Source: Photobacterium kagoshimensis
GTDB taxonomy: Bacteria > Pseudomonadota > Gammaproteobacteria > Enterobacterales > Vibrionaceae
Length of the DNA stretch: 64,000 bases
Direction of reading: 5' to 3'
NCBI RefSeq assembly: GCF_050337045.1
Contig: NZ_JAKJSO010000016.1
Coordinates: 62,001-126,000, forward strand
Shown here: piece by piece, positions 16,513-25,275 of the stretch
Numbering within the stretch: the first letter of the stretch is position 1
Layout: each line of letters begins with the position of its first letter
Made by a program: the position numbers and the translations under genes
Notes under the pieces: generated by a model
The model's database searches: none
What the model was told of the DNA's origin: nothing
What the model saw: only the letters and a program-made list of their open reading frames with translations

Positions 16513-19500
16513 CTAAACGTCTACTTTGCCAAGCAAGTAACTGTGGTTAGCCATGACATAGTTAATAATCGTCGCTTCATCGGCGAGCGATTCTGGCATG
16601 TCCACATTGCCTTGCTCATTAATACGGAAGGAATAAATCTCACTGTGACTGCGAACCAAGACTTCCTCACCATCAACGAAGAATCCGGCATTGGTGCTGT
16701 TGGCAAAGTCTTCACGCAAGTTGAATAGCGTGAACTTGTCTTTATACGGCTTGCTATCCCATGGGCAGAACTGAGCACAGTTACCACATTCATTACAGTA
16801 CGCATCTAGGTGTAATGTCTGGAACTGGTCACGGAAGCCTGGAATTGGCAGCGAAATATTGGCGCGGTTCGGGCAGACGTCGACACACTTGCTACAAATG
16901 TATGAACATTCCAAACAGCGTTTTGCTTCTTGATCGATGAACGCCTCACGGTCCGTTTCTTCCAACTGGTTAGCTGCAATCAACTTAACCTGGATATCAC
17001 CTTTACGCGCGTATACCGCTTCAACCTGCACATCAGATTTAGCTTCAAGTTGCTCATCGGCCTGTGCTTCACGGACCAAGATGGTTGTTGCCGCTTTGCG
17101 ACCACCTGAGATTGCCGACACGATTGATGATGGGCCTGTCTGGGCATCACCCATCAAGAACACATTTTCAACCTCGGTTTCTCCGCTCTCTTTGTCGACG
17201 ACTGGCCAGCCATCGGTTCCCATCGGGATCCCCATGCGAGAAAGCACTTCGCAATTTGATTGCTCACCTACCGCAGTGATCAAGGCATCTACCTGAAGCT
17301 CAACCGTCATGTCTGTCGCAACAGGGCGGCGACGGCCTTTCTCATCGGGCTCACCCAGCTCCATAACACGCGCGGTCAACTTACCACCCGCCTCAAACTG
17401 CTCTGGGTTAGTTAAGAACATGAACTGCACGCCATCTTCTACCGCTTCTTCATATTCTTCTTTGTAGGCTGGCATTTCCGCGATAGTACGACGATAAAGA
17501 ATCGTCACCTTCTCAACACCCGGCACTTTCAGTGCAGCACGGGCACTGTCCATGGCGGTGTTACCAGCCCCGACAACGGCCACATGTTTGCCAAGCTTGA
17601 GCTCGTCGCCATCGTTGAAACTGCGTAGAAACTCCAGTGACTTGTAGATATTGGTGTTACCACCAGAAAGTGCAATTGGGTTGCCTTTGTCTGCGCCTAT
17701 ACCCAAGCAGACATATTTGAAACCACTTTGCTTAAGTGCATCGACTGTCAGCGCTGGGTTACAACCGTATTCAATGTTGACCCCGTGATCTTTCACGAAC
17801 TGAATATCGTGCTCTATCGCTTCAGCAGGAATGCGGAATTGAGGGATAATATTCTTCACCACCCCACCAGCATTGTGTTCTTTCTCAAACACGGTAACAG
17901 GGTGGCCCGCACGCGCCATGAAGTAAGCTGCAGAAAGTCCCGCAGGACCTGCACCAATCACCGCAACTGGGTGTTTGGCCGTATCTAGGCTTGGCTCATG
18001 CCATTTAGCTTTATACTCATCCCAACCTTTGGACAGTGCGATTTTCTTCATCTCACGGATATTGAGCGCACCTTCGTAATCACGGCGAGTACAGTTGTAC
18101 TGGCACTGGTGATCACAAATATGACCAGTAATAGAAGGCAGGGCATTACGGGCGTAAATGACTTCGAGCGCTTCGGTGTACTTATGCTCACCCATCAAGC
18201 GGATATATTCTGGAATATCCTGACTAATCGGACACGCGGTCACACAAGGTGCGACATAACAGTCAGTCAGTGGCACGGCTTTCTTAACACTGATTTCTTC
18301 AGGACCACGCCACTGTTTCTGGACGTAATCGGCATCAAGGGATTTTGCTGCTAATGCCTCTAGCTTGACCAAGTCGACCTTGCCCATGCCCCACTCGTCA
18401 CTGCCTTCTAGCTCTTTGGCACAGTCAGACAAACGAAGGTAACCACCAGGTTTAAGCAAATCAGTCGCCATAGTGATAGGACGGATCCCTGTTTCGAAGA
18501 TCTCGCGGATATTGAATTTGCTGGCACCGCCCGAGTATGAGATTGGCAGTGTGCCGTTGAATTCGCGGGACAGTTCTAACGCCACATTGATAGACAGCGG
18601 GAACAAGGCACGGCCTGACATGTACATTTCTTTATCAGGTAGGCGGCCTTTTTTATTGAGGGTACCTAGGGTGTTGGTAAGCTTAACGCCAAAGCCGATG
18701 CCTTTCTCTTTGCCTAGGTCAACCAAACGGTGCAGCATCTCTTTAGCCGCTTCGATTTGTAGATCGTGGCTGAAAGACTCTTCGCTCAGTGCGACATAAT
18801 CAAAACCAGCATTGTCGAGGATCCCACGGACACGCTCAAAGCCCAATAACGTTGGGTTTAACTTAACAAAGGTGTTGATCCCCTTCTCTTCAATCATGTA
18901 ACGACAAATCGCTTCAATTTCATGAGGAGGACAACCGTGCATAGTAGAAAGGGTAACACCACGGGTTAACTGAGCAGGAATCGCATCAACCATGGCATTC
19001 AAATGATCGCATCTATCTTCTAGCTGATACTCACGAATAAACTCAGGATCTTGAATGAAGGCTTTCAGCTCGCTGGTATAGCGGGCAAAATTGGGGTGCT
19101 CACTCGCATCAAGCATATCGTGGATATATGTCTGCATAGGTAGAGTCTGGATCCCAGACAAGTCATAACCCACACTCATATTGAAGATAAATGACTTACT
19201 CTCACCGTCTGTTCTCGGCGCAAAGACCTCTTCCAGTAAGTGTAAGGCCACCCATGCCTTCAAGTACTCATCATACGCTTTAATAAGGGTAAATTCGGTC
19301 GACCATTCGGTATTGAAACACTCATCTTCCGCATCGATACATGGCTTTGCTAGTTCAAGTTGATCAAGCTTCTGGACAGTTTTCAGCTCCATGAAACGAC
19401 CACCAGCTAACCATGATGTAATGATATTCTGGGCAAGTTGAGTATGGGGTCCCGCCGCAGGGCCGACAGGGGTTTCACAGTACTCTCCCCATACCGACAA

Positions 19501-19629
19501 CGAAGTGTTGCTCGCTTTGCGGTAGAACTGTTTTTCTGGAATACCAAAGATAGATTTACTTTGCTTATATTCACTAAACATTCGGTTAAGTAACTCACCG
19601 AACGGAACGGGACGCATGATGTCTCCCAT
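16513..19629 (-). CDS. ygfK: Large iron-sulfur flavoprotein YgfK
   Basis: A 1038-aa protein (E. coli YgfK 1032 aa). The order is: a dihydropyrimidine-dehydrogenase-like N-terminal barrel domain with TLSTMHGCPPHEIEAICRYM; an [4Fe-4S] region (CYVAPCVTACP and CDHQCQYNC, ~500-560); an FAD Rossmann motif GAGPAGLSAAYFMARAG; an NAD(P) motif GAGNTAMDSAR; and a C-terminal ferredoxin domain (CLECSYICSKCVDVCP, CNECGNCAQFCP). It resembles glutamate-synthase small-subunit-type electron transfer modules and probably moves electrons for the hydroxylases. The annotated name 'selenate reductase subunit' is not supported by sequence alone. The ATG at 19629 has an AAGGAG site and matches E. coli. Confidence 0.95.
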   Translation of the reverse strand: MGDIMRPVPFGELLNRMFSEYKQSKSIFGIPEKQFYRKASNTSLSVWGEYCETPVGPAAGPHTQLAQNIITSWLAGGRFMELKTVQKLDQLELAKPCIDAEDECFNTEWSTEFTLIKAYDEYLKAWVALHLLEEVFAPRTDGESKSFIFNMSVGYDLSGIQTLPMQTYIHDMLDASEHPNFARYTSELKAFIQDPEFIREYQLEDRCDHLNAMVDAIPAQLTRGVTLSTMHGCPPHEIEAICRYMIEEKGINTFVKLNPTLLGFERVRGILDNAGFDYVALSEESFSHDLQIEAAKEMLHRLVDLGKEKGIGFGVKLTNTLGTLNKKGRLPDKEMYMSGRALFPLSINVALELSREFNGTLPISYSGGASKFNIREIFETGIRPITMATDLLKPGGYLRLSDCAKELEGSDEWGMGKVDLVKLEALAAKSLDADYVQKQWRGPEEISVKKAVPLTDCYVAPCVTACPISQDIPEYIRLMGEHKYTEALEVIYARNALPSITGHICDHQCQYNCTRRDYEGALNIREMKKIALSKGWDEYKAKWHEPSLDTAKHPVAVIGAGPAGLSAAYFMARAGHPVTVFEKEHNAGGVVKNIIPQFRIPAEAIEHDIQFVKDHGVNIEYGCNPALTVDALKQSGFKYVCLGIGADKGNPIALSGGNTNIYKSLEFLRSFNDGDELKLGKHVAVVGAGNTAMDSARAALKVPGVEKVTILYRRTIAEMPAYKEEYEEAVEDGVQFMFLTNPEQFEAGGKLTARVMELGEPDEKGRRRPVATDMTVELQVDALITAVGEQSNCEVLSRMGIPMGTDGWPVVDKESGETEVENVFLMGDAQTGPSSIVSAISGGRKAATTILVREAQADEQLEAKSDVQVEAVYARKGDIQVKLIAANQLEETDREAFIDQEAKRCLECSYICSKCVDVCPNRANISLPIPGFRDQFQTLHLDAYCNECGNCAQFCPWDSKPYKDKFTLFNLREDFANSTNAGFFVDGEEVLVRSHSEIYSFRINEQGNVDMPESLADEATIINYVMANHSYLLGKVDV

Positions 19630-19722
19630 GATAGATCTCCTTGATGTTATTCTTTTTCTTCTAGGCACGTTTATTTACACAATGTGTAGGGCAAAAGCGT
19701 ATAAATACGTTAATAGCTAAAG

Positions 19723-19738
19723 AGCAACTACTAAGCCA
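19723..19738 (-). promoter_or_regulatory. Sigma-54 (-24/-12) promoter of the ygfK operon
   Basis: The minus strand reads TGGCTTAGTAGTTGCT: intact TGGC and TTGC blocks with 10 bp between GG and GC. It is 94 bp upstream of the ygfK start, almost the same geometry as at ygfM. Confidence 0.77.
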
Positions 19739-19780
19739 AACTTTTTAACATTATTAAAACCTAGTAATTTATTAATTAAT

Positions 19781-19795
19781 TTCGTGAGCGAAGTC
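19781..19795. promoter_or_regulatory. 15-bp conserved element upstream of the ygfK promoter
   Basis: TTCGTGAGCGAAGTC, one mismatch to the element at 9035-9049, lying 43 bp upstream of the -24 box. Its core is an inverted repeat (TTCG/CGAA). Confidence 0.5.
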
Positions 19796-19907
19796 GAAAA
19801 TTCAACGGGTTTGATAACTAGAGGAAAAAAAACGAATTTATCTACAACAAGAAACCATCAATAAACACACCCCACAAATGAGGATGATTATTAATTAAAC
19901 AAAAAGG

Positions 19908-20072
19908 CTATCATATTAATAAAAAAGCTATCAGTTTGATATTAATCATACTGATAGGTATTACGTCGCAATAAAAAAACAAACCCGATAAAAAAGAAAA
20001 ACAAAATGTGATATAAACATGCTATATCTATCACATTAATAATAACACCAGAATAAACTATCAAATTGATAG
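19908..20072. promoter_or_regulatory. Cluster of CTATCAnnnTGATAG activator sites upstream of ygfK
   Basis: Sites are CTATCAGTTTGATAT (19928-19942), TAATCATACTGATAG (19943-19957, directly adjoining) and the perfect palindrome CTATCAAATTGATAG (20058-20072), plus single CTATCA half-sites at 19908 and 20028. They lie 170-335 bp upstream of the sigma-54 promoter, and the last is 2 bp past the mocA stop. The rest of 19630-20074 is very AT-rich with no gene. Confidence 0.65.
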
Positions 20073-20074
20073 TG

Positions 20075-20680
20075 CTAATGTGACATTTCACACAAATATT
20101 TATAAGCTTGTGGCGTATCCACATCTAAATGTATTTCTTCTACATCCAGTTCTAGATATTTAACTTGTTCACGGAAAAGAATTTCTTTCATTGATGATTT
20201 TATATCGGCATTAATCACGGTGTTTTTTAAGCGATGAGGGATCAGCACAGGATGGCCCGGTCGTATGGCACTGCCAGGAAACACAGTACATCCGCCTCGT
20301 GCTAACCATAAATCGTGGAATATATGTGAGGGGATACAAGGCATATCACCATGGGTAATAAAAAAGTAATCACTCTCTACATGCTTGAGTCCCTGTTGGA
20401 TAGAGCTAAACATGCCCTGTTTGTAACTCTCATTACGCACCAATAGCACTCTTTCATTATCCTTATATTTTTCAACAAGTTCTAACCACCTATGGCCCAC
20501 AACCAAAATCACTCTGCTACAAAATGAGAGCGCATTTTCGATACTTGCATCAAGGATTGTATGCTGCTGATAAGGTAGCATGAGTTTCCAACTTCCCATT
20601 CTTGATGATAAACCTGCCGCAGGTATCACACAGTCTACATGCTTGGGAGTTAATTTTTTATCCATAATAAAAACACTCAT
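20075..20680 (-). CDS. mocA: Molybdenum cofactor cytidylyl/nucleotidyltransferase MocA
   Basis: A 201-aa (196 aa from the second Met at 20665) MobA-like nucleotidyltransferase, similar to E. coli MocA/YgfJ (192 aa). The nucleotide-binding loop PAAGLSSRMGSWKLMLPY is at about 19-36, and THGDMP near 109-114 carries the metal-binding aspartate. It converts Moco to the cytosine dinucleotide form used by hydroxylases of this family. Neither candidate start has a good ribosome site. It is divergent from yqeC with only 12 bp between the outermost start codons. Confidence 0.9.
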   Translation of the reverse strand: MSVFIMDKKLTPKHVDCVIPAAGLSSRMGSWKLMLPYQQHTILDASIENALSFCSRVILVVGHRWLELVEKYKDNERVLLVRNESYKQGMFSSIQQGLKHVESDYFFITHGDMPCIPSHIFHDLWLARGGCTVFPGSAIRPGHPVLIPHRLKNTVINADIKSSMKEILFREQVKYLELDVEEIHLDVDTPQAYKYLCEMSH

Positions 20681-20692
20681 TAAATAACATTT

Positions 20693-21607
20693 ATGGTTTA
20701 TCAGATGAAGACTCGATTAATTGAAAACAATCCAAATGAATTTATCTTGTCTGAGTTATATAAATACACTTTAACATCTAAAGACACCCCTTTATTTATT
20801 ACTCTAGTCGGCGGTGGTGGAAAAACATCGGCGGCATTTTGGTTAGCAAAAAAGTTCAAGCAATGGGGCTGTTCGGTATGTGTAACAACAACAACCAAAA
20901 TGTATTTACCTACTCAAGAACAAGCTGATTATATTATTCCTCTAGAGGCTATAAATTGCAAAAAAGACGATAAAATAGATAGCAAGCATCATTCTTCAGC
21001 ACAAAACGCATTTTGTATTTGTGATCCTACAATCACTTTTATCTACAAATCATTGATAACGGATCATTTAAAAACACCCAAACAAAAAGTATTAGGCCTA
21101 TCTGAAAAAGAGATAAAAATGTTCGAAAACGATGGTCCCTTCACTGTTTTTATTATTGAAGGCGATGGTTCGCGATCTCTACCAATAAAAGCACCTAATA
21201 GGAATGAACCTTGCATTCCAAGTTATTCAAACATGGTGATTGGTGTCACTGGCGCAGAAGCCATCAACCGCAAGGCAGATCCCTGTCACATCCACCGTTG
21301 GCCAGATTTTTCAGCGATGACCAAGTGCCAACCAGGTGATGTGATTGATGTTCAAGTATTGCAATCGTTGATATCTCATCCGCAAGGGCTCTTTAAATCA
21401 ACCCCAAAAACAGCAAAAAAGATCTGGTTGATAAACAAAATGGACCTAGCCAATGATGCGCAAACAATGAGCAAGATAGCAGAAGAAGTGCTGGCAAACA
21501 GCCCACAACTCACCGCAGTTTGGCTAACGGAAATGCAAGCGGAAACACCAATCAAAAAAGTCATTTTGAAGGAACAAGTAGCTAATGCCACTGAGTCATG
21601 CCACTGA
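20693..21607 (+). CDS. yqeC: Selenium-dependent hydroxylase accessory protein YqeC
   Basis: A P-loop protein with GGGGKTSAAFWLAKKF (about 42-57), a TTTTKMY segment and an acidic stretch IIEGDGSR (~161-168). It matches the YqeC family, which is found only with selenium-dependent molybdenum hydroxylases. At 304 aa (300 from the ATG at 20705) it is longer than E. coli YqeC (256 aa), the excess being N-terminal and in an internal Lys-rich loop. It precedes yqeB by 44 bp. The exact biochemical role is not established. Confidence 0.9.
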   Translation: MVYQMKTRLIENNPNEFILSELYKYTLTSKDTPLFITLVGGGGKTSAAFWLAKKFKQWGCSVCVTTTTKMYLPTQEQADYIIPLEAINCKKDDKIDSKHHSSAQNAFCICDPTITFIYKSLITDHLKTPKQKVLGLSEKEIKMFENDGPFTVFIIEGDGSRSLPIKAPNRNEPCIPSYSNMVIGVTGAEAINRKADPCHIHRWPDFSAMTKCQPGDVIDVQVLQSLISHPQGLFKSTPKTAKKIWLINKMDLANDAQTMSKIAEEVLANSPQLTAVWLTEMQAETPIKKVILKEQVANATESCH

Positions 21608-21651
21608 ATCATAGCAGCTACCTGACTTCGTCAGTACAGAGGTCATAAATA

Positions 21652-23250
21652 ATGAATATATTTGCCAAGGCAGCCCAACTAGAACAAGAGAATGTGCCAT
21701 TTGCACTTGCCAATATAATAGAAACCCGCGGCTCGGCACCACGCCATTCAGGCCAGATGATCATCAAGGCTGATGGCACTATCACAGGCACCGTTGGCGG
21801 TGGGATGATTGAGCGATATGTGATTGAACAAGCCTTGGAAGCGCTACAAGAGAGAAAGCCACGCGTTGTAAAAGGACGTATGACCCGCAATGGTCCTGAT
21901 GCGATGGGGATGGATTGCGGTGGCGCGATGACAGTGTTTATCGACGTTTATGGTTTATGCCCTAGCTTGATTCTTATTGGCGCTGGGCATGTCAACCGTG
22001 CCGTTGCTCAAGCTGCCCACGTACTGGGTTTCGATATTTCAGTCGCCGATGCCTATGCCGACAGTCTCGACGAAGCGCATTTTCCAATCGGCACCAAACG
22101 TCTACTCGGCGATACCATGGAGCTGGCTATCGAGCAACTCAATATCAACAAAGACAGCTATGTCGTCATAGCAACGAATCACCAAGATCAAGATGCTATA
22201 TCCAAAGTCGTCGACTGTGAAACCCGCTATACCGGCCTAATGGCGAGTCGCCGAAAAGTACAGGCACTTTTTACTCACCTGCGCCAGAGTGGTGTCGATG
22301 AAGATAGGATCAAAAATATCCACTCCCCTATCGGTTTCAATATCGGCGCTGAAACACCAGAGGAGATCGCCATCAGCATTATGGCGGAAATCCTCAAGGT
22401 GAAACATGAGTCAGCAGGCGGCCAAATGAAAGACGACACCCGCCTTAACCGCAATAAATTGGTCTTACTGCGCGGTGCAGGAGACATATCAACCGGTGTT
22501 GCTGTTCGCTTATTCAATGCTGGCTACAAAGTCGTGATGACAGATATAGCCAAACCCACCATGATCCGCTGCGGCGTATCGTTCGGGCAGTGCTTATATG
22601 GCAAACCGATTGAAGTAGAAGGGATCACAGCCTGCAAAGCCAATAACAAAGACAAAGTGTTCGATATCATTGACCGCAACCAAATTCCAGTCGTGATTGA
22701 TGAAGATTGCAGCTCGGCAGAGACACTAAAACCCACATTCTTGGTTGATGCTATCCTTGCCAAGCACAATCTCGGTACTCAAAAAGACATGGCGCCAATT
22801 ACCATCGCCTTAGGCCCGGGTTTTACCGCAGGTAAAGATTGTGATGCCGTTATTGAAACCAATCGAGGCCATCATTTAGGCCGCGTGATTTACCACGGTT
22901 CAACCCAGCCAAATACTGGTGTTCCTGGCAATATTGCTGGCTATACCCATCAACGCGTACTTAGGTCCCCATGTGCAGGTGTCATGCATAACCACGTCAA
23001 ACTTGGCGATCTGGTTGAAGAAGGTGATGTCATTGCCCATATCGGTGACAGCCCTGTTATCGCGCCACTAAGCGGAATGGTACGCGGACTATTAAACGAT
23101 GGCCTAACCGTTCGAGAAGGCTTTAAGATTGGTGATATTGACCCTAGAGGTGCGGAAGCCGATTACACGACGGTATCAGATAAAGCACGTGCAATTGCAG
23201 GTAGCGTATTAGAAGCCATGTTACACCTTGAACACAAGCGAGTAAGCTAA
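21652..23250 (+). CDS. yqeB: Selenium-dependent hydroxylase maturation protein YqeB (XdhC-like fusion)
   Basis: A 532-aa protein (E. coli YqeB 541 aa). The N-terminal XdhC/CoxI region has GSAPRHSGQM and GTVGGGMIE; a Rossmann motif follows (GAGHVNRAVAQ, ~107-117). A second Rossmann-type domain begins at RGAGDISTGVAVRLF (~271), then a C-terminal carrier-like region (APLSGMVRGLLNDG). XdhC proteins insert sulfur into Moco, and YqeB is thought to act in the selenium variant. A GAGG site precedes the ATG. It forms an operon with yqeC and is the last purine-island gene. Confidence 0.94.
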   Translation: MNIFAKAAQLEQENVPFALANIIETRGSAPRHSGQMIIKADGTITGTVGGGMIERYVIEQALEALQERKPRVVKGRMTRNGPDAMGMDCGGAMTVFIDVYGLCPSLILIGAGHVNRAVAQAAHVLGFDISVADAYADSLDEAHFPIGTKRLLGDTMELAIEQLNINKDSYVVIATNHQDQDAISKVVDCETRYTGLMASRRKVQALFTHLRQSGVDEDRIKNIHSPIGFNIGAETPEEIAISIMAEILKVKHESAGGQMKDDTRLNRNKLVLLRGAGDISTGVAVRLFNAGYKVVMTDIAKPTMIRCGVSFGQCLYGKPIEVEGITACKANNKDKVFDIIDRNQIPVVIDEDCSSAETLKPTFLVDAILAKHNLGTQKDMAPITIALGPGFTAGKDCDAVIETNRGHHLGRVIYHGSTQPNTGVPGNIAGYTHQRVLRSPCAGVMHNHVKLGDLVEEGDVIAHIGDSPVIAPLSGMVRGLLNDGLTVREGFKIGDIDPRGAEADYTTVSDKARAIAGSVLEAMLHLEHKRVS

Positions 23251-23323
23251 TCAAGGACCTAGTCCCTTTACCTTGACCTTTAGCAAGTCACTTCTAAGAT
23301 AACTAGGGTCGCATACAGCCTGG

Positions 23324-23351
23324 CTTGTATTCATCAACTTGTATTCATCAA
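23324..23351 (+). repeat. Tandem 14-bp duplication
   Basis: CTTGTATTCATCAA occurs twice back to back, flanked by GCAGCC...GGGCTGC sequences that could pair. It marks the boundary between yqeB and the accessory region. Confidence 0.6.
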
Positions 23352-23420
23352 GCTGGGCTGCATTTTAAGTTACGTAGACCCGAGTTAAAACGGGAGGGTT
23401 TGTTAGCTTTTGACAGACAA

Positions 23421-23909
23421 TTAATCAACAACCTGAATAGATATCGACTCTAGGCGCTTAATAAGCCTCTGTGCAAATACACCTAAGTCTGAATTGCCAT
23501 TCTTAGTGTAATTTTTTAGTGCCTGAACAAGGTTATCCTTTTCTTTGTTAAGATGTTCAGATTCCAAACCAGTTAAGTCGGTAAAAACAATACCATCTAA
23601 TTCTTCTAGCCAATCCTGAAAAGAATTAGGATAAGCTGACATCATACTTAATGTATATTCAGTGTTGGTCGTTAAAGCATTAACAATTAGTGGTGACACC
23701 TCTCCGGATATACCACCATCGCGTTTCGACCAAATATCGACCAATGTATTAATTATTGGTATCACTGAAACTTTTTCTTTTTTTCCTAAAATTAACTCAA
23801 TTTCAGAATGATTTACCATCATCCAGTCTAACGTTAATGTCTCTCTCTCTGGGGAACTAAAAACTGGCAATGCAGCTAATGTAACTAATAATACGACCAA
23901 CCTAAACAT
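23421..23909 (-). CDS. Unknown exported protein (162 aa)
   Basis: A hydrophobic N-terminal segment (residues 3-18) ending FSSPE looks like a Sec signal peptide, so a periplasmic location is likely. The rest is mostly helical and acidic with no recognised motif; no cysteines remain for a lipobox. It is isolated, between yqeB and a toxin-antitoxin pair, in AT-rich DNA with codon use that looks less core-like. No function is assigned. Confidence 0.7.
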   Translation of the reverse strand: MFRLVVLLVTLAALPVFSSPERETLTLDWMMVNHSEIELILGKKEKVSVIPIINTLVDIWSKRDGGISGEVSPLIVNALTTNTEYTLSMMSAYPNSFQDWLEELDGIVFTDLTGLESEHLNKEKDNLVQALKNYTKNGNSDLGVFAQRLIKRLESISIQVVD

Positions 23910-24145
23910 AGATTAACTCTCTAGCTGGTTTGTAATTTTAATTTCAACATCTTGATATTTTGACATTACAGAAAATATTTATTTTATTGCAGCTTTGCTA
24001 AGCCTTATATATAAACGAATGCAATAGTATATATCACTCAACTTTTCCAACTAAAAAACAGTGACTATAAAGATAATCGACGGACACAAACCTTTACTGT
24101 ATTTACTATTATGTCATTTACATAAGAAGATAAAATTCGAAAGTA

Positions 24146-24412
24146 TTAAAATTGATAGTGGTAGCGACAAGAAATGATGGTAATGTGAATTTCGTCGACT
24201 GCATAAACAAGGCGATTTGCTTCGTCTATACGACGTGACCAGAAACCAGCTAAATTTTCTTTCAAAGCTTCAGGTTTACCAATCCCTTCAAAAGGTGAAC
24301 GTTTTGTATCTACGATTAATTTATTAATGCGCTTGAGCGTTTTCTTATCCTGACTTTGCCAGTATAAGTAGTCATCCCAAGCGGCATCAGTCCAAGCTAA
24401 CATTCTACTCAT
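24146..24412 (-). CDS. yoeB: YoeB-type mRNA interferase toxin
   Basis: An 88-aa RelE-superfamily toxin matching E. coli YoeB (84 aa). Shared features are WDDYLYWQSQDKKTLKRIN early, SPFEGIGKPE in the middle, and the C-terminal catalytic region FWSRRIDEANRLVYAV...CRYHY, with the conserved Glu, Arg, His and Tyr. It cleaves mRNA at the ribosome when free of antitoxin. Its start overlaps the antitoxin gene end by 8 nt, the normal arrangement. Confidence 0.95.
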   Translation of the reverse strand: MSRMLAWTDAAWDDYLYWQSQDKKTLKRINKLIVDTKRSPFEGIGKPEALKENLAGFWSRRIDEANRLVYAVDEIHITIISCRYHYQF

Positions 24413-24659
24413 CGATGATATCTCGTTCTGTTACCTTACCCGCTTTAAACTGCTCAATTGATTTATTTAAGTGAGCAGCATTTGCTGGTGATTTAAGTAA
24501 ATGAACGGTTTCCATAAGACTGTTGTAGTAATCTATTGACATAACAACTGCATCTTCTGAGTCTCGACGAGTGATAACAGTGCAATCTGCATCGTTAACG
24601 ACACCATCTAGCACTGATTTCAGGCCATTCCTTGCTTCAGTAAAAGAAACAATACGCAT
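24405..24659 (-). CDS. yefM: YefM-type antitoxin
   Basis: The 84-aa Phd/YefM-family antitoxin has an N-terminal DNA-binding half (MRIVSFTEARNGLKSVLDGV, VITRRDSEDAVVMSIDYYNSL) and a C-terminal toxin-binding tail (LLKSPANAAHLNKSIEQF). The ATG at 24659 gives the canonical MRIVSFTEAR start; an in-frame ATG 12 nt upstream is less likely. It autoregulates through the dyads just upstream. Confidence 0.94.
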   Translation of the reverse strand: MRIVSFTEARNGLKSVLDGVVNDADCTVITRRDSEDAVVMSIDYYNSLMETVHLLKSPANAAHLNKSIEQFKAGKVTERDIIDE

Positions 24660-24676
24660 AATTAACCTCAATTTAA

Positions 24677-24736
24677 GTTGTACACGTTATTGCACAAGTC
24701 TAACCCAACAGTCAGACTTGTACAAGATACTGCACA
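24677..24736. promoter_or_regulatory. yefM-yoeB operator/promoter region
   Basis: A 12-bp inverted repeat with one mismatch (TTGCACAAGTCT 24690-24701, AGACTTGTACAA 24714-24725) plus an additional TGTACA at 24679-24684. TGTACA palindromes are the known core of YefM operators. Confidence 0.7.
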
Positions 24737-24786
24737 TAACTTAAATGATCGCAGGTAACAGCCATTTTATGGCTATGCCACAGACA

Positions 24787-25275
24787 TTAGTTAGTCTCGG
24801 TTTTACCAATGACTTGAACAGGGTATTCATAATTAGTTTTATTAACTATGTATGTGCAAAGTGTATCCAAAAAATCTGCGGCCTTAGGGTTTAAAACATG
24901 ACTCTCTACCAACTCACCAGAGTCTCGGCTTATAACATTAAATGAGCTAATCGTCTTTAAAGGGGTAAATTTACCACCGATAGAACTAAATACAACATAC
25001 TCATAATATTCAGCATTAGATTCAGCATTATCAATATCCCCTTTAACAAGAGGCACTATGTAATTATCTCCCTTACAAGTTACATTATACTCTCCAACAA
25101 GCAATAACTCATTCCCTCCTTGCATATCTATAATTACATCATTACCAATATGACTCGATTGTTTTAATATGTATTGGTTATCAGAATAAACTTTCAGTGT
25201 AAAGCCATTCGAGTAAGCATTACAACTTGTAAGGATCGTTAAACAAGCAAAGAGTTTGAATAGTTTAGAACACAT
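24787..25275 (-). CDS. Lipoprotein, candidate immunity partner of the GH19-type enzyme
   Basis: From the ATG at 25275 the product is 162 aa with a lipoprotein signal (MCSKLFKLFACLTILTSC), lipobox LTSC at 15-18, followed by Asn. The mature part is beta-rich with two further cysteines and no known motif. The start overlaps the end of the upstream GH19-like gene by 11 nt (ATGTGTTCTAA), indicating tight coupling. A periplasm-facing lipoprotein encoded directly after a cell-wall hydrolase is what one expects for an immunity protein; this role is inference. Confidence 0.72.
   Translation of the reverse strand: MCSKLFKLFACLTILTSCNAYSNGFTLKVYSDNQYILKQSSHIGNDVIIDMQGGNELLLVGEYNVTCKGDNYIVPLVKGDIDNAESNAEYYEYVVFSSIGGKFTPLKTISSFNVISRDSGELVESHVLNPKAADFLDTLCTYIVNKTNYEYPVQVIGKTETN

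Noticed and set aside
20078..20094. TGTGACATTTCACA as a CRP site
   Set aside because: Spacer is 4 bp rather than 6, and it lies within the 3' end of mocA.
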